64,000 nt of DNA from Platerodrilus igneus (Eukaryota; Arthropoda; Insecta; Coleoptera; Lycidae), in the NCBI GenBank assembly GCA_036346225.1, contig JARFIW010001340.1, forward strand, positions 248,001-312,000, written 5' to 3'. The notes beneath the pieces are model-generated. The model was not told where the DNA came from and did not search any database. It was given only the letters and a program-made list of their open reading frames with translations. Shown here piece by piece: positions 35,249-46,474 of the stretch. Position 1 is the stretch's first letter; the number at the start of each line of letters is the position of its first letter. The position numbers and the translations under genes are program-made.

Positions 35249-35439
35249 GGTATGTGAAGGGGATTAAGCAGCCTGTGGCCGCCAAGGATCCCCCAACACT
35301 TTGACATTTGCCGAATTAATAGTTTTCCAGTAAATCTTTTCGCATAATTAACATCAGTAGAGAATACTGCATAACCTTTACCTGTAGTTGTTTATAATAA
35401 TCATAATGTTTAAGTACAGTTATTTTTCTCATCATTAGT

Positions 35440-35880
35440 TTATCCTTCTTGGGACTGATTGGATGCGTACTTTCATTGATTTCTATTCTGAGCTAGCCTA
35501 CACATTTTCCTGAAATTCCCACATCCTACATCTTTCACTATCTGTGAGCAATAGTCTAACCTAGGTCTACCTCTAATTCTCTTTTTTCCTATCTCTGTTT
35601 CTAATATATTCCGCACTATTCCCTTATGTTTTAGTATGTGGCCTATCATTCTATCTCTCCTATTTTTTACTGTTTTCAACATATTGCTTTCTTTCCCTAG
35701 TATCTCTTTGTTCTTAACTTTGACTGTCCATGATATCTTCATCATACGTCTGTAGCACCACATTTCAAAGGCTTCTACCTTTTTCTTCTCCGCTTCTTTT
35801 ACTGTCCCAGGCTTCACTGCCGTACAGTGCTGTGCTCCACACATATGTTAAAAGCAATCTTTTCCTTGTTTTAATGTTTG
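35440..35880 (-). pseudogene. RTE-A C-terminal module a, copy 4
   Basis: 35,844-35,473 is open for 123 codons: KVEAFEMWCYRRMMKISWTV, RRDRMIGHILKHKGIVRNIL, GRPRLDYCSQIVKDVGCGNF and RKMCRLAQNRNQ. It contains the complete C-terminal signature of the family and can serve as the reference for the other modules. Confidence 0.8.
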
Positions 35881-35946
35881 TTATCTTTGAACACAGTAGT
35901 TGTTTTTGCTTGTTAAATGTAGCACGACCTTGTGCTAATCTTTGTT

Positions 35947-36870
35947 TTATATCTTTTGTGTTTTTTCATCTTGTGGTATTTGGTTTCCTAGGTAGCAGAA
36001 ATCCCTAACCTTTTGTAAGTTTTTGTTACCTATTTGTATTCTAGTTTTTGATTTATTTTCCTTTCCTTCGCATACCAGAACTTGACTTTTATTTTTGTTA
36101 ATTTTTATGCCGTATTTCTTTGATGGAAGTGTTTCCATTTCATTAAGAGCCGCTTCTAACTCTTCTTTGCTAGATGCCAATACAACTACATCATTTGTAA
36201 ATCTAAGCATATTAATCTTTTGTCTCTGCATAGTAATTTCAAATGTCTTCTTGCATTTGGCAGCATTCATTACTTCTTCAATATACAACTTAAAAATTAA
36301 TGGAAAGCAGGCACACCCTTTCTCACCCAATTTCTAATATTTATCTCTCTACGTTCCTGCTCTAATTTTATTACCGCTCTTGGCTCTTTGTATAAGCTAT
36401 GTACTATCCGTTTATTCCTATAACTCATTTCAATCTTTTTAAGTATTTTGAATATTTTTTCCATTTTACATGGTCGAATGCCCTTTTCAGATCTACAAAC
36501 CCTATATACACGCTTTCCCCCTTTTCTATTGTCTTCTCCATTATCACCTTTAGAGCTAAAATAGCTTCTTGTGTTCCCCTGTTTCGTCTAAACTTAAATT
36601 GATCTTCTCTTAGTATTTCTTCAGCTCGTTTTTCCATTCGTCTTTGTACAATCCTAGTTAATATTTTTAACAGGTGTGCTGTCAAACTTATTGTTCCAAA
36701 ATTTTTACATCTATCCAATCCTCTCTTTTTGGGTATAGTTACAATGTTGTTACGTTTGAAATCTTCGGGTGTCTCGCCTGTCTCAAACAGATGACTTACA
36801 AATTGAAATAGTAGTTTTCTTACTGCTTGTCTAGCGGCTTTTAGAGTTTCTGCTTGCACCTTATCGTACC
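35947..36870 (-). pseudogene. RTE-A reverse transcriptase, copy 4
   Basis: 36,859-36,425 is open with FKRNNIVTIPKKRGLDRC, GTISLTAHLLKILTRIVQR, REDQFKFRRNRGTQEAIL and FVDLKRAFD (motif A, catalytic Asp present). 36,330-35,947 carries MLRFTNDVVVLASSKEELEA, where the usual FADD box is FTND, so the first Asp of the pair is lost. Between the pieces is a one-frame break near 36,380. Copies DNA from RNA in active relatives; this copy cannot. Confidence 0.8.
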
Positions 36871-37056
36871 CGGCGCCATACCATTTTTCAGACCCTTTAA
36901 TGCTAATTCAAACTCATCTGGAAGTATAGGAAATCCCAAGTCATTTTCAATGTCTGATTCCTGTTCTAATGCTATTAGTGCCTCTCCTGCATATAAATTC
37001 CCTATATATTCTGGCCATCAAACCATTTTCTTTACATTTTCTATAATGACTTTTCT

Positions 37057-37900
37057 TCACGAGTCCCTTATATTTTTGCTATATGGTTTTATATTCCTAA
37101 AATTCATTCTATTTAGTTTGTATGCTTCGTCTGTCTTTCCTATTTCCATCTTAGTTTGTACGTCTGTGCATTTTTCATCAATCCATTGTTCTTTAGCTTT
37201 CCTGCATTTGCGAATAATTTCCCATTTTATGGTTTTGTATCTCTGTTTTCCTGTTTTGCCTGATCTATTTTTGTATTTTCGTCTTTCTTCTATTAAATTC
37301 AGGAAATCCTTTGTTATCCATGGTTTCTTATTTTCTTTTTGTGTATAACCCATAAAATTTTTGGCCGTCTTGTCTAAGCTGACTTTAATGTTATTCCATT
37401 CTGTTTCTACTTCTTTAGTATAAGAAATTTTCCCCATATCTTTCAGCAATGCATTTGACTTCTTTTCGAATATTTCGTGGATATCTTTATCTTTTAGTTT
37501 CTCAAAGTCAAAGTACCTTTTTCTGTTTCTTTTTTCAAATCTTTAAATTTAAAAGCAGCCTTCATAATTACAATGTTGTGATCAGTGTCCATATCTGCTT
37601 CTAGGTAGCTGCTACAGTCTTTTACTTGATCACTAAACCGTTGTATAACAAGAATATAGTCTATTTGATATCTTCCTATATCTCCTGGCATCTTCCACGT
37701 GTATCGTCTTCTAGCATGATGTTGAAATAATGTGTTTGTGATAGTTAAATTGTTCTTGTTGCAAAATTCTACCAGCTATTTCCTCTGTCAATTCTTGTCC
37801 CTAAACCAAATATACCTACTACCGCTTCTTCCCTACCCTCACCTTCTACTGCATTAAAATCCCCCGTAATTATTAAATTTTCATGTCCATTTATACTTTT
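37057..37900 (-). pseudogene. RTE-A endonuclease C-terminus and connector, copy 4
   Basis: Endonuclease pieces: ITGDFNAVE-like reading near 37,850-37,880, RRRYTW near 37,700, and in 37,691-37,494 GRYQIDYILVIQRF and EADMDTDHNIVIMKA with the C-terminal catalytic Asp/His region. Connector 37,449-37,057: MLKDMGKISYTKEVETEWNN, QKENKKPWIT and EERRKYKNR. The N-terminal third of the endonuclease is missing at 37,900. Confidence 0.75.
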
Positions 37901-39533
37901 CATACCAAATTAACAAAAAAATTTCAATATTCAACCTGACCATTTCAGATTACAATGAAACTTTCAGGAATTATTTTCCCGAATGACATAAAAATTTTTT
38001 TATTCCTTAAGTTTTTATGTAATTAATATTTAAATTTTTGAAAAAAATATGGTTTTTGGCTTGCATAAACACTTTCTATCTTGAATTTTTCAGGTTCTAT
38101 AAGGGCTAAAGAGCTGCTTAACCCATTATTTTAAAAAGAATTTAATAGAGTTTAATTCTCTATGTAACTTGATTATACTTAATAAAACAAAATTTTTATT
38201 TAAAATTTTGAAATAAAAAAATTATCTAAATTTTAAAGTTAGTGTTTTTAAGTTTTGAAAAAAATTTATGCTTTGATAAAATTATAAGCTTTAAATCCTG
38301 AAAATTTGAGAGTGGGACCTACATTATATCAGGAATTGTGGTTGAAATGGTGCAGTTTTAAGTACTGCTTAGAGCTAGCTATGTTTAACTTAATTGTAAG
38401 GTAAAAAAAATAAAATGCATCGAATACCTATAAAGTAAATAATTTGCATTCCTGTCTATTACAGATAATAATTTACTAAACTTACAGATAAATTTAGAGA
38501 TAGCATGCAAATACTCTGCTAAATACAAGTATTCTTTGGCACCAGCCAGTTTAGACTAGTTTGATTAATGTTCTGCTAACTCTAACTCAACTTTTGCTTA
38601 TTTTCCACTAAGATTGCAGTAAGTGAACATAGTTGTTGGCAGTGTTACTTAATGTATCAAATAAAAATTATTTTTCACTGGAAAATAAGTGTTCTAGGTG
38701 GCTAAGTTAAGTGAGCAAGAATGTATACATCCAGACATCTCAGATGATTTTAATGTTTGTGAAGTACCAGTTCCGTTGAATACATTCTCAACTCCAGAAA
38801 AAATAGAGGCAATTGTAGCTTTGACTAAAGTCTGACTGTTATAGAAGAATCACCTCTTAATACAAAACGTTTGATTGAGAAAACATATCCAGAAGCAAAA
38901 ATTAGAACAAGTGGCAGATGCTTTTCGAACAAAAATACTAGAATTAAATCCAGATACCACTAACACTGGCACAAATTATGATAAAGAAATTATTATTCAA
39001 TTGAAAGAGAACTCCGGTGCTACTACAAACAAAAGTATTGGATTTAAAAGCTTGATCTATTATCATGGAAACACTAAATTGAGAATTTTTCGCGGTAACT
39101 TTAATTTTTTTGCCATAACTCCTTATCCTGATAAGATACCACTCTATAAAGTTCAGGTTTTATAATTTGTAACAAGACTGAAAATATTTTTTCAAAATTT
39201 AAAAATTTTTGAAAGCGTTCTGATTTCAATATTTTTTATTCTTTACTCAAAATAGTCAAGGGGTATATCAAATTAAACATTATGAAATTATCTATAAAAT
39301 GATAGATCAAGCAGCTTTCTATCACTTGTAGAATAGAAGTTAATCAAGATTGAAAATGTCAGCGCGAACAAGAAACTTGTTTTTATGCAAATTTTAAAAA
39401 TGTATTACATCGAAAGCTAAAAAGATGTAATTTTTCTGAAAATATTTTTTAATTTAGACGTTTTGAGAGAATGGTTTCTGAAAGTTTGAGACATCGGAGG
39501 TGGTCAAGTTGTCTGACTGATTTGTTTGGTATG
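37901..39533. mobile_element. possible DNA transposon with imperfect TIRs (~1.6 kb)
   Basis: The left end CATACCAAATTAACA and, about 40 bp inside, CTGACCATTTCAGATTACAATGAAACTTTCAG resemble the reverse complement of the right end (CATACCAAACAAATCA, then CTTGACCACCTCCGATG, then AAACTTTCAG). The TIR is therefore about 70 bp and imperfect. The interior is very AT-rich and has a plus-strand open frame at 38,875-39,165. No transposase signature was recognised. The right TIR could extend to GGGGTCATTCCATACC at 39,527-39,542. Confidence 0.4.
38875..39165 (+). CDS. unrecognised 96-codon open frame inside TIR unit
   Basis: Reads MRKHIQKQKLEQVADAFR then LELNPDTTNTGTNYDKEIII. In shifted frames just upstream there are also peptide-like stretches (LNTFSTPEKIEAIVAL, 38,775-38,830), so it may be the remnant of a longer protein. 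I do not recognise the family. If the unit is a transposon, this is the only candidate for its coding part. Confidence 0.25.
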   Translation: MRKHIQKQKLEQVADAFRTKILELNPDTTNTGTNYDKEIIIQLKENSGATTNKSIGFKSLIYYHGNTKLRIFRGNFNFFAITPYPDKIPLYKVQVL

Positions 39534-39629
39534 GAATGACCCCTGATCAAAACCCATGCTTCAAAATTTCCCGAAAAACATGGTAACTGGGGGTTTTGCA
39601 ATTTAGCTACACGATTAGCTGATTTGGAA

Positions 39630-39935
39630 AGCTTATACAGTCAAAGCTTTGTTTCAGTAGAAATTAAACTTTGATTGCAATTTTAAAAAGGTTGCGTCAA
39701 TGTCTTCAAATTCTGAATCAAAGTTACTATCGTAAATTTCTTCAAAGAACTTCTCAATGTCGTTAATTAGTTTAGCACAAGTCCGTAGTTGTCTTGTAGC
39801 TTTACTAATGGTTTCATTATTTACCTTACTTTCTATAAAATATTGATCTAAACGTTATTAAACACCGTTTTAAGTGCGTTTATTTTTGTATTTCTTAATT
39901 TCAGCTTGTAAAGAAGCTAATTCCTGCCGCTCCAT
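39630..39935 (-). pseudogene. possible BEL-like gag N-terminal fragment
   Basis: From ATG at 39,935: MERQELASLQAEIKKYKNKR, a stop, then RLDQYFIESKVNNETISKA and RTCAKLINDIEKFFEEIYDS. Helical, charged, with an internal stop and a frame change near 39,880. The layout resembles the N-terminal coiled part of BEL/Pao gag proteins, but no diagnostic motif is present. Confidence 0.3.
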
Positions 39936-40229
39936 TATAAAGGATATTTACAAAAAAATGTGTCTATAAAAGAATACCCCTACTGATGACCAGCTACTAG
40001 AGAACAATAAATTACCTAACCGCACACCCGAACTATTTGCCCAAGTTGGCTGTATTTGGAGACGCTTGTAAGCAATTGCTCCTGTTGCTACGTGCGAGAA
40101 CAGAATATCCTCATATTGTATCTTAAGAACGTGTTTTAATTAACAGACTAATTTAAGCGTTGCTTGCTCTGTTTGTTGCAGTTACCTTGTCCACCAAACA
40201 TCGTATATTTAAATTTGTGTTACCCGACC

Positions 40230-40526
40230 CTACATTTAATTTTTCAATGCTCCACCCGAAGGTACTACATTGGCCAAGAAGAGAGTTTTTTTTACCTGGA
40301 AATTTTGAATTTTGCCGAACCCTTACTGTTGCAACCAAGATAGGGATCTTTAACGTGCGTGACAACACTCACACACGGGACCTCCATTTCACCTCTCATC
40401 CGAACGAGGGCGTATTTTCGTGAAAAATGCTCGGCTAACATTTTTCATGCGGGCCGTGTCGGGATTTGAACACGAGACCTTGAGCATAGTAGTCACACGC
40501 ATACCAACTACACCACGGAGTCGCCC
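40230..40526 (-). mobile_element. tRNA-derived SINE, copy 5 (full length)
   Basis: Read on the minus strand it has the head GGCGACTCCGTGGTGTAGTT, a B box with one change (GTTCAAATCCC), and the common body. Perfect 14 bp duplication TGTGTTACCCGACC at 40,216-40,229 and 40,527-40,540. An independent insertion, not in a LINE tail. Confidence 0.92.
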
Positions 40527-40633
40527 TGTGTTACCCGACCTAGAAATAAACTTTGCAATAGACGCGCGCGATATTTTTATTGTTCAGTTAATAGCGGTCC
40601 CTGTAATTAGCGATCTGCTTGAAGGATTAATTC

Positions 40634-40664
40634 CTATAGTAGGGGATAAAGAATACTACTATAG
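40634..40664 (+). other. 5' terminal hairpin of family B LINE, copy 2
   Basis: Perfect 9 bp arms CTATAGTAG / CTACTATAG around a 13 nt loop, at the first bases that the two family B copies share. Confidence 0.65.
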
Positions 40665-40841
40665 TAAGTCTGCTTATCGTAAAAGGCGATTAAAAGGCGC
40701 AGCTAGAGGCAGCAGCCTTGCTGGCTAAAAGATATTGGAGGAGGGTCGTTTGGTTTCGGGCGATCTTCAATAATTTACAAGCTTGTTGGGGGTTGACCGT
40801 GACAGATACGGCTTTTTTCTCAAATCTTTAAAAACTGTGTT

Positions 40842-41897
40842 GTGGAAAGATATGGGAACCTACCACAATATTTCCCAGGTGTGCGTGGCCTAAAACACGA
40901 AATATATATGATGGAGAGCTCACAAGTAAAATTCTTGTCCGGAGGTAAAATACTCCCTCATTCGGATCTCCGAGAGAGGGTACTTGGGGCTCGTCATCGT
41001 AAGAATATAAAACAACAGTTCGATTTAGTGATAGAGACTTGGAATGTACGGTCATTACTTAGAGTAGATAAGTTAACGAATTTATTAGTCGAAATGAGAA
41101 AGGGAAAGCTGGACATTTTAGGTATTAGTGAGGTGAGATGGCCAGATAGTAATGACTTTTGAAAAGATAATTATAGAATAATTACAACTTCTTCAACTAA
41201 TGGACAGACAGGGGTAGGAATAGTGTTAGGTAAAAGATTAGGGCATAAAGTTAAAGAGTACTTACAATTTAGTGATAGAATAATTATGGTTAGATTGAGT
41301 ACAAAACCCACAGACACTGTTTTAGTACAGGTTTATATGCCAACAACTCAGTACAAGGATGAGGAAGTAGAAAATGTATACGAGGATATAAATAGTATAG
41401 TGAGAAAAGTAAAAGGAGATGAGAATTTAATAGTTATGGGCGATTTTAATGCGTCAGTGGGAGAAGGTAGTGAGGGAAAAATGGTAGGAAAATTTGGGTA
41501 TGGCAGACGAAATGATAGAGAAGAAAGATTAGTTGAGTTTTGCCAGGAACATAGATTAGTAACTGTAAACACCCTATTCGAACAACATGTTAGGAGAAGA
41601 TATACCTGGAAAGCGCCAGGTGATAGGGCTAGATACCAAATAGATTATATTTTAGTTAAACAAAGATTTAGAAACCAAGTTAAAAACTGTCGTAGTTATC
41701 CAGGGGCTGACATAGATAGCAATCATAACTTAGTTAAAATGAAGTGTAAACTAAAATTCAAAAAATTGAGAAAGGTTAAAAGAGAGGAATGGAATCTAGG
41801 TAAGCTTAATGATAGTAGGGTAAAAGAGGAATATAAACAAGTATTAGATAATAAGAGCAAAGAGATAGCTGTAGGAGGGAACGTAGAAAATAGATAG
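40842..41897 (+). pseudogene. RTE-B endonuclease domain, copy 2
   Basis: 40,842-41,162: MERYGNLPQYFPG leader, DLRERVLGARHRK, TWNVRSLLRVDKLTNLLVE and LDILGISEVRWPDS (catalytic Glu), then a TGA where copy 1 has TGG. 41,223-41,897: VQVYMPTTQYKDEEVE, VMGDFNASVGEG (catalytic Asp), RRRYTWKAPGDRARYQIDYI and GADIDSNHNLVKMK (catalytic His), ending in TAG where copy 1 has TGG. All catalytic residues of the APE-type fold remain; only stops inactivate it. Confidence 0.85.
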
Positions 41898-41984
41898 AAA
41901 GGAATAAAACTGACTGTACATGATACAGCAACACAAACTATAGGTAAGAAAAAAATAGAAGCGAGAAATCCCTGGGTAAAAAAG

Positions 41985-43413
41985 GAGATATTAGATTTAA
42001 TAGAGAATAGAAGAAAGCTTAAACCTTTCAGAGAAGTGGATAGTGAAAGTAAGCAAAAATATAATAGAGTTAGAAATAAGACAGTACATGAGTGTAGAAA
42101 AGCTAGAAATAAATGTATGGAGGAGAATTGTAAGGGAATACAAGATGATTTGAGAGTAGGTAAGACAGACAGGGCTTGCAGGGCAGTTAAAAAGTTTTTT
42201 GGGGAAGATAGGAAAAATATAATGGTATTAGAGACGAGAATAATGAACTTCTAATAAATAAAGTTGTGGTAGCAGACAGATGGAAAAGATATTTAGAAGA
42301 TTTATATAAGCGAGACGATATGGATGAGTTAGAGAACGACCAAGAAGAGGATGTAGAAATAGGGTTCTCAATATTAAGAGAGGAATTTGATAGAGCTGTC
42401 CGGAATCTTAAACTAAATAAAGCGCCAGTGATAGACGATATTCCCGCAGAACTAATAAAATATGCAAGTCAGAAAACTTTAGACAGATTATATGAGCTAG
42501 TAAAAGTAATATATGACACAGGTGAGGTTCAAATAGATTTCGAAAAAAATATTATTATCCCAATCCCAAAAAAGTCAGGAGCTGATAGGTGTGAGAATTT
42601 TAGAACGGTTAGTTTAACTTCTCATGCTTCCAAAATACTAACAATGATAATTAAAAATAGAGTAGAAGCTTTGACTGAAAATTATTTAGGCGAAGACCAA
42701 TATGGTTTTCGTAAAGACAGAGGGACTAGAGAACCGATACTAATGATTAGAATAATTATCGAAAAAAGGTTACAAAAAATAAAAAAAGTCATTTCGCGTT
42801 TGTAGATTTAGGAAAAGCATTTGATAGGGTTAATTAGATTGTTATGTCCAGGGTTTTGCGAAAAATAGGAATCTCTCATAGAAATACAAAAATTATTTTC
42901 AGTCTATATAAAAACCAAAGCGTAGTAATTAGATTTGATGAAATAGAAAAGGAAGCTAAGATTAGAAATGGTGTTAGACAGGGTTGTATACTGTCTTCCT
43001 TGATTTTTAATGTTTATATTGAGGATGCTTTATACTTAGCTAGAGAGAGAAAAGAGATAGGTGTTAGTGTACAGGGACAGAAAATAGACATGTTACGTTT
43101 TGCAGATGATATAGCCATTATAGCAGAGTCTAGAAAAGAGTTAGGAGAGTTTTTAAATATTTTAGAGGAGATACTACAGAGTAACTATAGTATGAGAATT
43201 AACTCAGTAAAGACAAAGATAATGACAAGTGAGTTACAGCCTAGTTCTAAACCAAAATTAAAAATAGGTAATACCGAGTTAGAGGAGGTAGATGAATTTT
43301 GCTATTTAGGTAGTATAATTACAAAGGATGGACGTAGCAGAAGGGATATAGTAGCTAGAATAGCTCAAGCTAGAAAAATGTTTTTTAAAAAAAAAAAACT
43401 TACTAATAGCTAA
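41985..43413 (+). pseudogene. RTE-B connector and reverse transcriptase, copy 2
   Basis: 42,036-42,254 connector; 42,266-42,805 RT N-terminal motifs (NKAPVIDDIPAELI, IIIPIPKKSGADRCENFRTV, LGEDQYGFRKDRGTREPIL); frame break at about 42,790; FVDLGKAFDRV near 42,800-42,830 in another frame; 42,844-43,413 GVRQGCILSSLIFNVYIED, MLRFADDIAIIAESRKELGE (catalytic FADD intact) and EVDEFCYLGSIITKDGRS. An A-run near 43,385-43,400 shifts the frame after 43,413. Confidence 0.85.
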
Positions 43414-43429
43414 TAGTATTAGTTTAGAT

Positions 43430-43848
43430 AATAGAAAAAGTTTCTTAAAGTCGTACATATGGAGCGTTCTACTATGCGGTAGTGAGACTTGGACAATTAA
43501 AGAAGTAGATAAGAAAAAGATAGAAGCTTTTGAAACTTGGTGTTATAGGAGAATGTTAAAGATTAGTTGGACAGATAGAGTAACAAACGAGGAAGTTTAT
43601 AAAAGGAAACCTGTATGTGGAAACAATTAAAGGTCAGGAGAGATAGAATGATATGGCACCAGATAAGACATGAGGGACTATTTAGTAAAGTCTTAGATTA
43701 TAGACTACCAAATAAAAATAGAGTAGGAAGGCCTAGACAAAGCTATATTAGTCAAATTATTAGAGATTTAGGTGGTGAAGGGTATGTAGACTTTTTTAGA
43801 CTAGCTCAGAATAGAAAAGAATTTAGAGCTGCGTCAAAGCTACTTTAG
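43430..43848 (+). pseudogene. RTE-B C-terminal domain, copy 2
   Basis: Continues with RKSFLKSYIWSVLLCGSETW, KKIEAFETWCYRRMLKISWT, then in 43,615-43,848 MWKQLKVRRDRMIWHQIRHE, GRPRQSYISQIIRDLGGEGY and LAQNRKEFRAASKLL with the stop TAG. Same domain as the family A module but a clearly different sequence (SYISQIIRDL versus DYCTQIVKDV), which separates the two families. Confidence 0.8.
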
Positions 43849-44094
43849 GTAAGTTCGAAAACAAAACAAAAAGAATAAGTAAATAAAAATCAGTTAACTA
43901 AATGTCACCGCGGTATGGCATGTTGGCAGCGATTCGTTGCTTAAGACTTACCATAAACATATAATTTAACACTTTTCCTTTTTTGAAGCGGATAACCAGC
44001 TTATAGTTCATTTCCTTATAAATGGTAATCATGTAAACTTGTTAGAGTTCTTTAAAAACCATCAGGTTGCTAATATCTATGTAGAGCCAGGTGG

Positions 44095-44275
44095 ATAGGA
44101 AAAAGATAGAAGGATATAGGAAGACCTAGACCAAGCTATATTAGTCAAATTATTAGAAATTTAGGTTGTGAAGGGTATGTAGAGCTTTTTAGATTAGCAC
44201 AGAATAGAAAAGAAGTTAGAGCTGCGTCAAACCAACCTTGAGTAAGGTCAAAACAAAATGATGATAATTGAAGGA
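44095..44275 (+). mobile_element. short 3' fragment of family B LINE
   Basis: GGAAGACCTAGACCAAGCTA through AAACCAACCTTGAGTAAGG and an ATGATGATAATTG tail; matches the C-terminal coding end of family B. About 180 bp, 5'-truncated. Confidence 0.8.
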
Positions 44276-46033
44276 TTAAATGTAATGTGCTGTCGTAGTG
44301 CAAATTACCCTTTTGATACGAAAACACATCGATGTTTAAAATAAAACTAGATTATTTCCATGTATATAAAAAATACACCGAGAACGAATTTTGAGCATTT
44401 TTATTTTCCGGTGAACACAAGAATACTGAATTTAACAGCCGCTAGGCACGCAGGCCGTCTCATACCTTAATTATATAACTAACTGTACATTCTGAGAAAT
44501 GTACTAAAACATAATAATAAAATGCAATTAAGAATCCGGCGACATAGCAATGGGCTAGTGGTACAGCAGAACAGAATAAATATTAAATTGTATTTTAGTT
44601 GAGGTATAAATAAATAAAACAATAATAAAAAGTCTAAGAAAATTGTTTTAAAAACACCCTTCAATTGATCTAATCTATTACTATGATTTTTCAACCAATT
44701 AAACTACTCAAACAATTGTATTAATTACTACATTCTATTCAGAGTGACTTTAATGCTGTTATTGTTATTATCCAAAGCGTAAAATGCAATTTCATACGCT
44801 TCACGTCGATCGGTAGTCTACTCAGTCTCACTAAATAATATTTTTAAATTCTCTGTAATTGTAACCCTATTTGAATTAAAAAAAATTGAACGTTCGAGAC
44901 AATTTGTCATTTAGGCAATAGATAATATGCAATAAAGGTGTACCGTCTCTTGCAGGGTAGGTCACTGACCGGATCACCTCAACTGCAGAACCTTCATTTG
45001 GGGGTCTGCACTCTCCATTACTACTAAAAAAATTAATGTTTAAGAAAACAAAAATATTTACCTAATCCAAAACCAATGAATACTACTGTCCGAAAATTCT
45101 CCTTATTTGGAATGACAAATTGGTGGCTTTCTTTCACACTAATAAAGAACTTGTGTCCGTTGTTTTATGTACCAAGAGCACGTATCAAAACAAAATAGAT
45201 AGTGAGTGAAGTTTCCAAATATTTTAACTGATAATTTATAAGGATTAATTAACTAGTAAGTGCAGATGTAAAAGAAATAGTTACAAAAGGTAAACTTAAC
45301 AACACTTCTTACTGCTCAAAATAAAAGCAATTCAGATAGGAAAATATTTAATGTGTTTCAAAAGCAGCTCGAATGTGTGTATTTATAACTGCAATCAATT
45401 ACATTTTTTCAAATAGTTTGAATTAATAAATAATAATGAGTTGATAAAGAACGATGCCTTGAATAACACTGATTATGCGTGAACATGCAAAACAACAAAC
45501 AAAGTCACTGCCTAGAAATAAAACGAAGGTTTTTATAAAAGGTCAACGCTTTTTCTCATCAACTACTAAGAATAACAATTTTTTTTTGTTTATCTTTTCT
45601 CTTATAAAACCCTGTAATAAGTATGCTGTAACGCTATAATCAACATTTCATTTTTAACGATAAAGAGTATAACTTCGAGCTACTGAATTGCAGCGCCTAT
45701 ATTTTATATTTACCATAAAACCCTTAAATACGAATACATAAAAAACACATGCAGTAAGTAAAGAGATAACCACATTAGTAACTATACCATTGTTATCGTT
45801 ATTTGTAATATTTTTTAAAAAGATATCTTTTATTTTCTTGAGATTAATTTTAATTTCTTAACTTTAAAACCTTTTTCTTATTTATTTGTATTGTGCTTCT
45901 TATAATTCGTATAGGTTTAATTTTTTTTGCTTTATAGACTATACTTTTATTATAAGAACCACAAAACAAATTTTAATTGAGAGTAAACAGTAAAAGTATG
46001 TTTGTACTGCATACTTCGTTTAAATCAACAACA
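44276..46033. other. AT-rich sequence, no gene seen
   Basis: No coherent frame or repeat. A short GC-richer patch at 44,940-45,020 is not recognisable. Confidence 0.45.
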
Positions 46034-46038
46034 GAGGT

Positions 46039-46316
46039 TGATGGATCAAAGGATGTATCATGCATTACTTAACATAAACACTTACTTTGAATTCCTCTAA
46101 TGATGATGTGAACTGTAATTTGTTAACTGTATAGCGAGCTTAACGGCACTATTTTATTGTCAATGAGCACTCGCGATACGAAACTAGTTTGTCACTTTCG
46201 GTGGTTCAAACATGACAACACAAATACTCTCGTCGGCTGCTGGTTTTAAGTCCTTTCATGATTTTTAAAGGAAGGGGTTAACAAGGATCAAGAAGAGAGG
46301 GACAGGAGCCCGAACA
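46039..46316 (-). repeat. BEL/Pao 3' LTR
   Basis: On the element strand it begins TGTTCGGGCTCC, a usual BEL/Pao start, and ends GATCCATCA. Its inner border is the purine-rich tract GGTGGGCGGGA (46,317-46,327 on the opposite strand), the expected plus-strand primer. Confidence 0.93.
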
Positions 46317-46474
46317 TCCCGCCCACCAAACTAAATACAAATTTATTTTTAAACAAAGTAAACAACTACTATGAACGATACTAACTAACTTATACGGAAC
46401 TAGACTAAATAGCTATATAATATCTAACCCTATGAGCTTGTTGCACAAATACACCAACAAAAGCAGGCGAACAA

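Larger units (their letters stand above)
33666..37900 (-). mobile_element. RTE-like LINE, family A, copy 4 (most complete)
   Basis: From the right: endonuclease (37,900-37,494), connector (37,449-37,057), RT (36,870-35,947), module a (35,880-35,440), linker with SINE (34,954-35,248), relic of module b (34,915-34,800), linker interrupted near its start by a solo LTR (34,186-34,587), module c (34,180-33,680), and a TGATGG-type tail. The 5' end is cut where a TIR-bearing unit begins (37,901). The same tail architecture as copies 2 and 3 proves that the iterated tail is a family trait. Confidence 0.87.
40632..43870 (+). mobile_element. RTE-like LINE, family B, copy 2 (near full length)
   Basis: Runs from the 5' hairpin (40,634-40,664) through endonuclease, connector and RT to the C-terminal stop at 43,848 and a short A-rich 3' end. 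About 3.2 kb, the usual RTE length. Only a few breaks separate it from a single ORF, so it is the youngest LINE copy in the window. Its domain layout lacks the iterated tail seen in family A. Confidence 0.88.
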
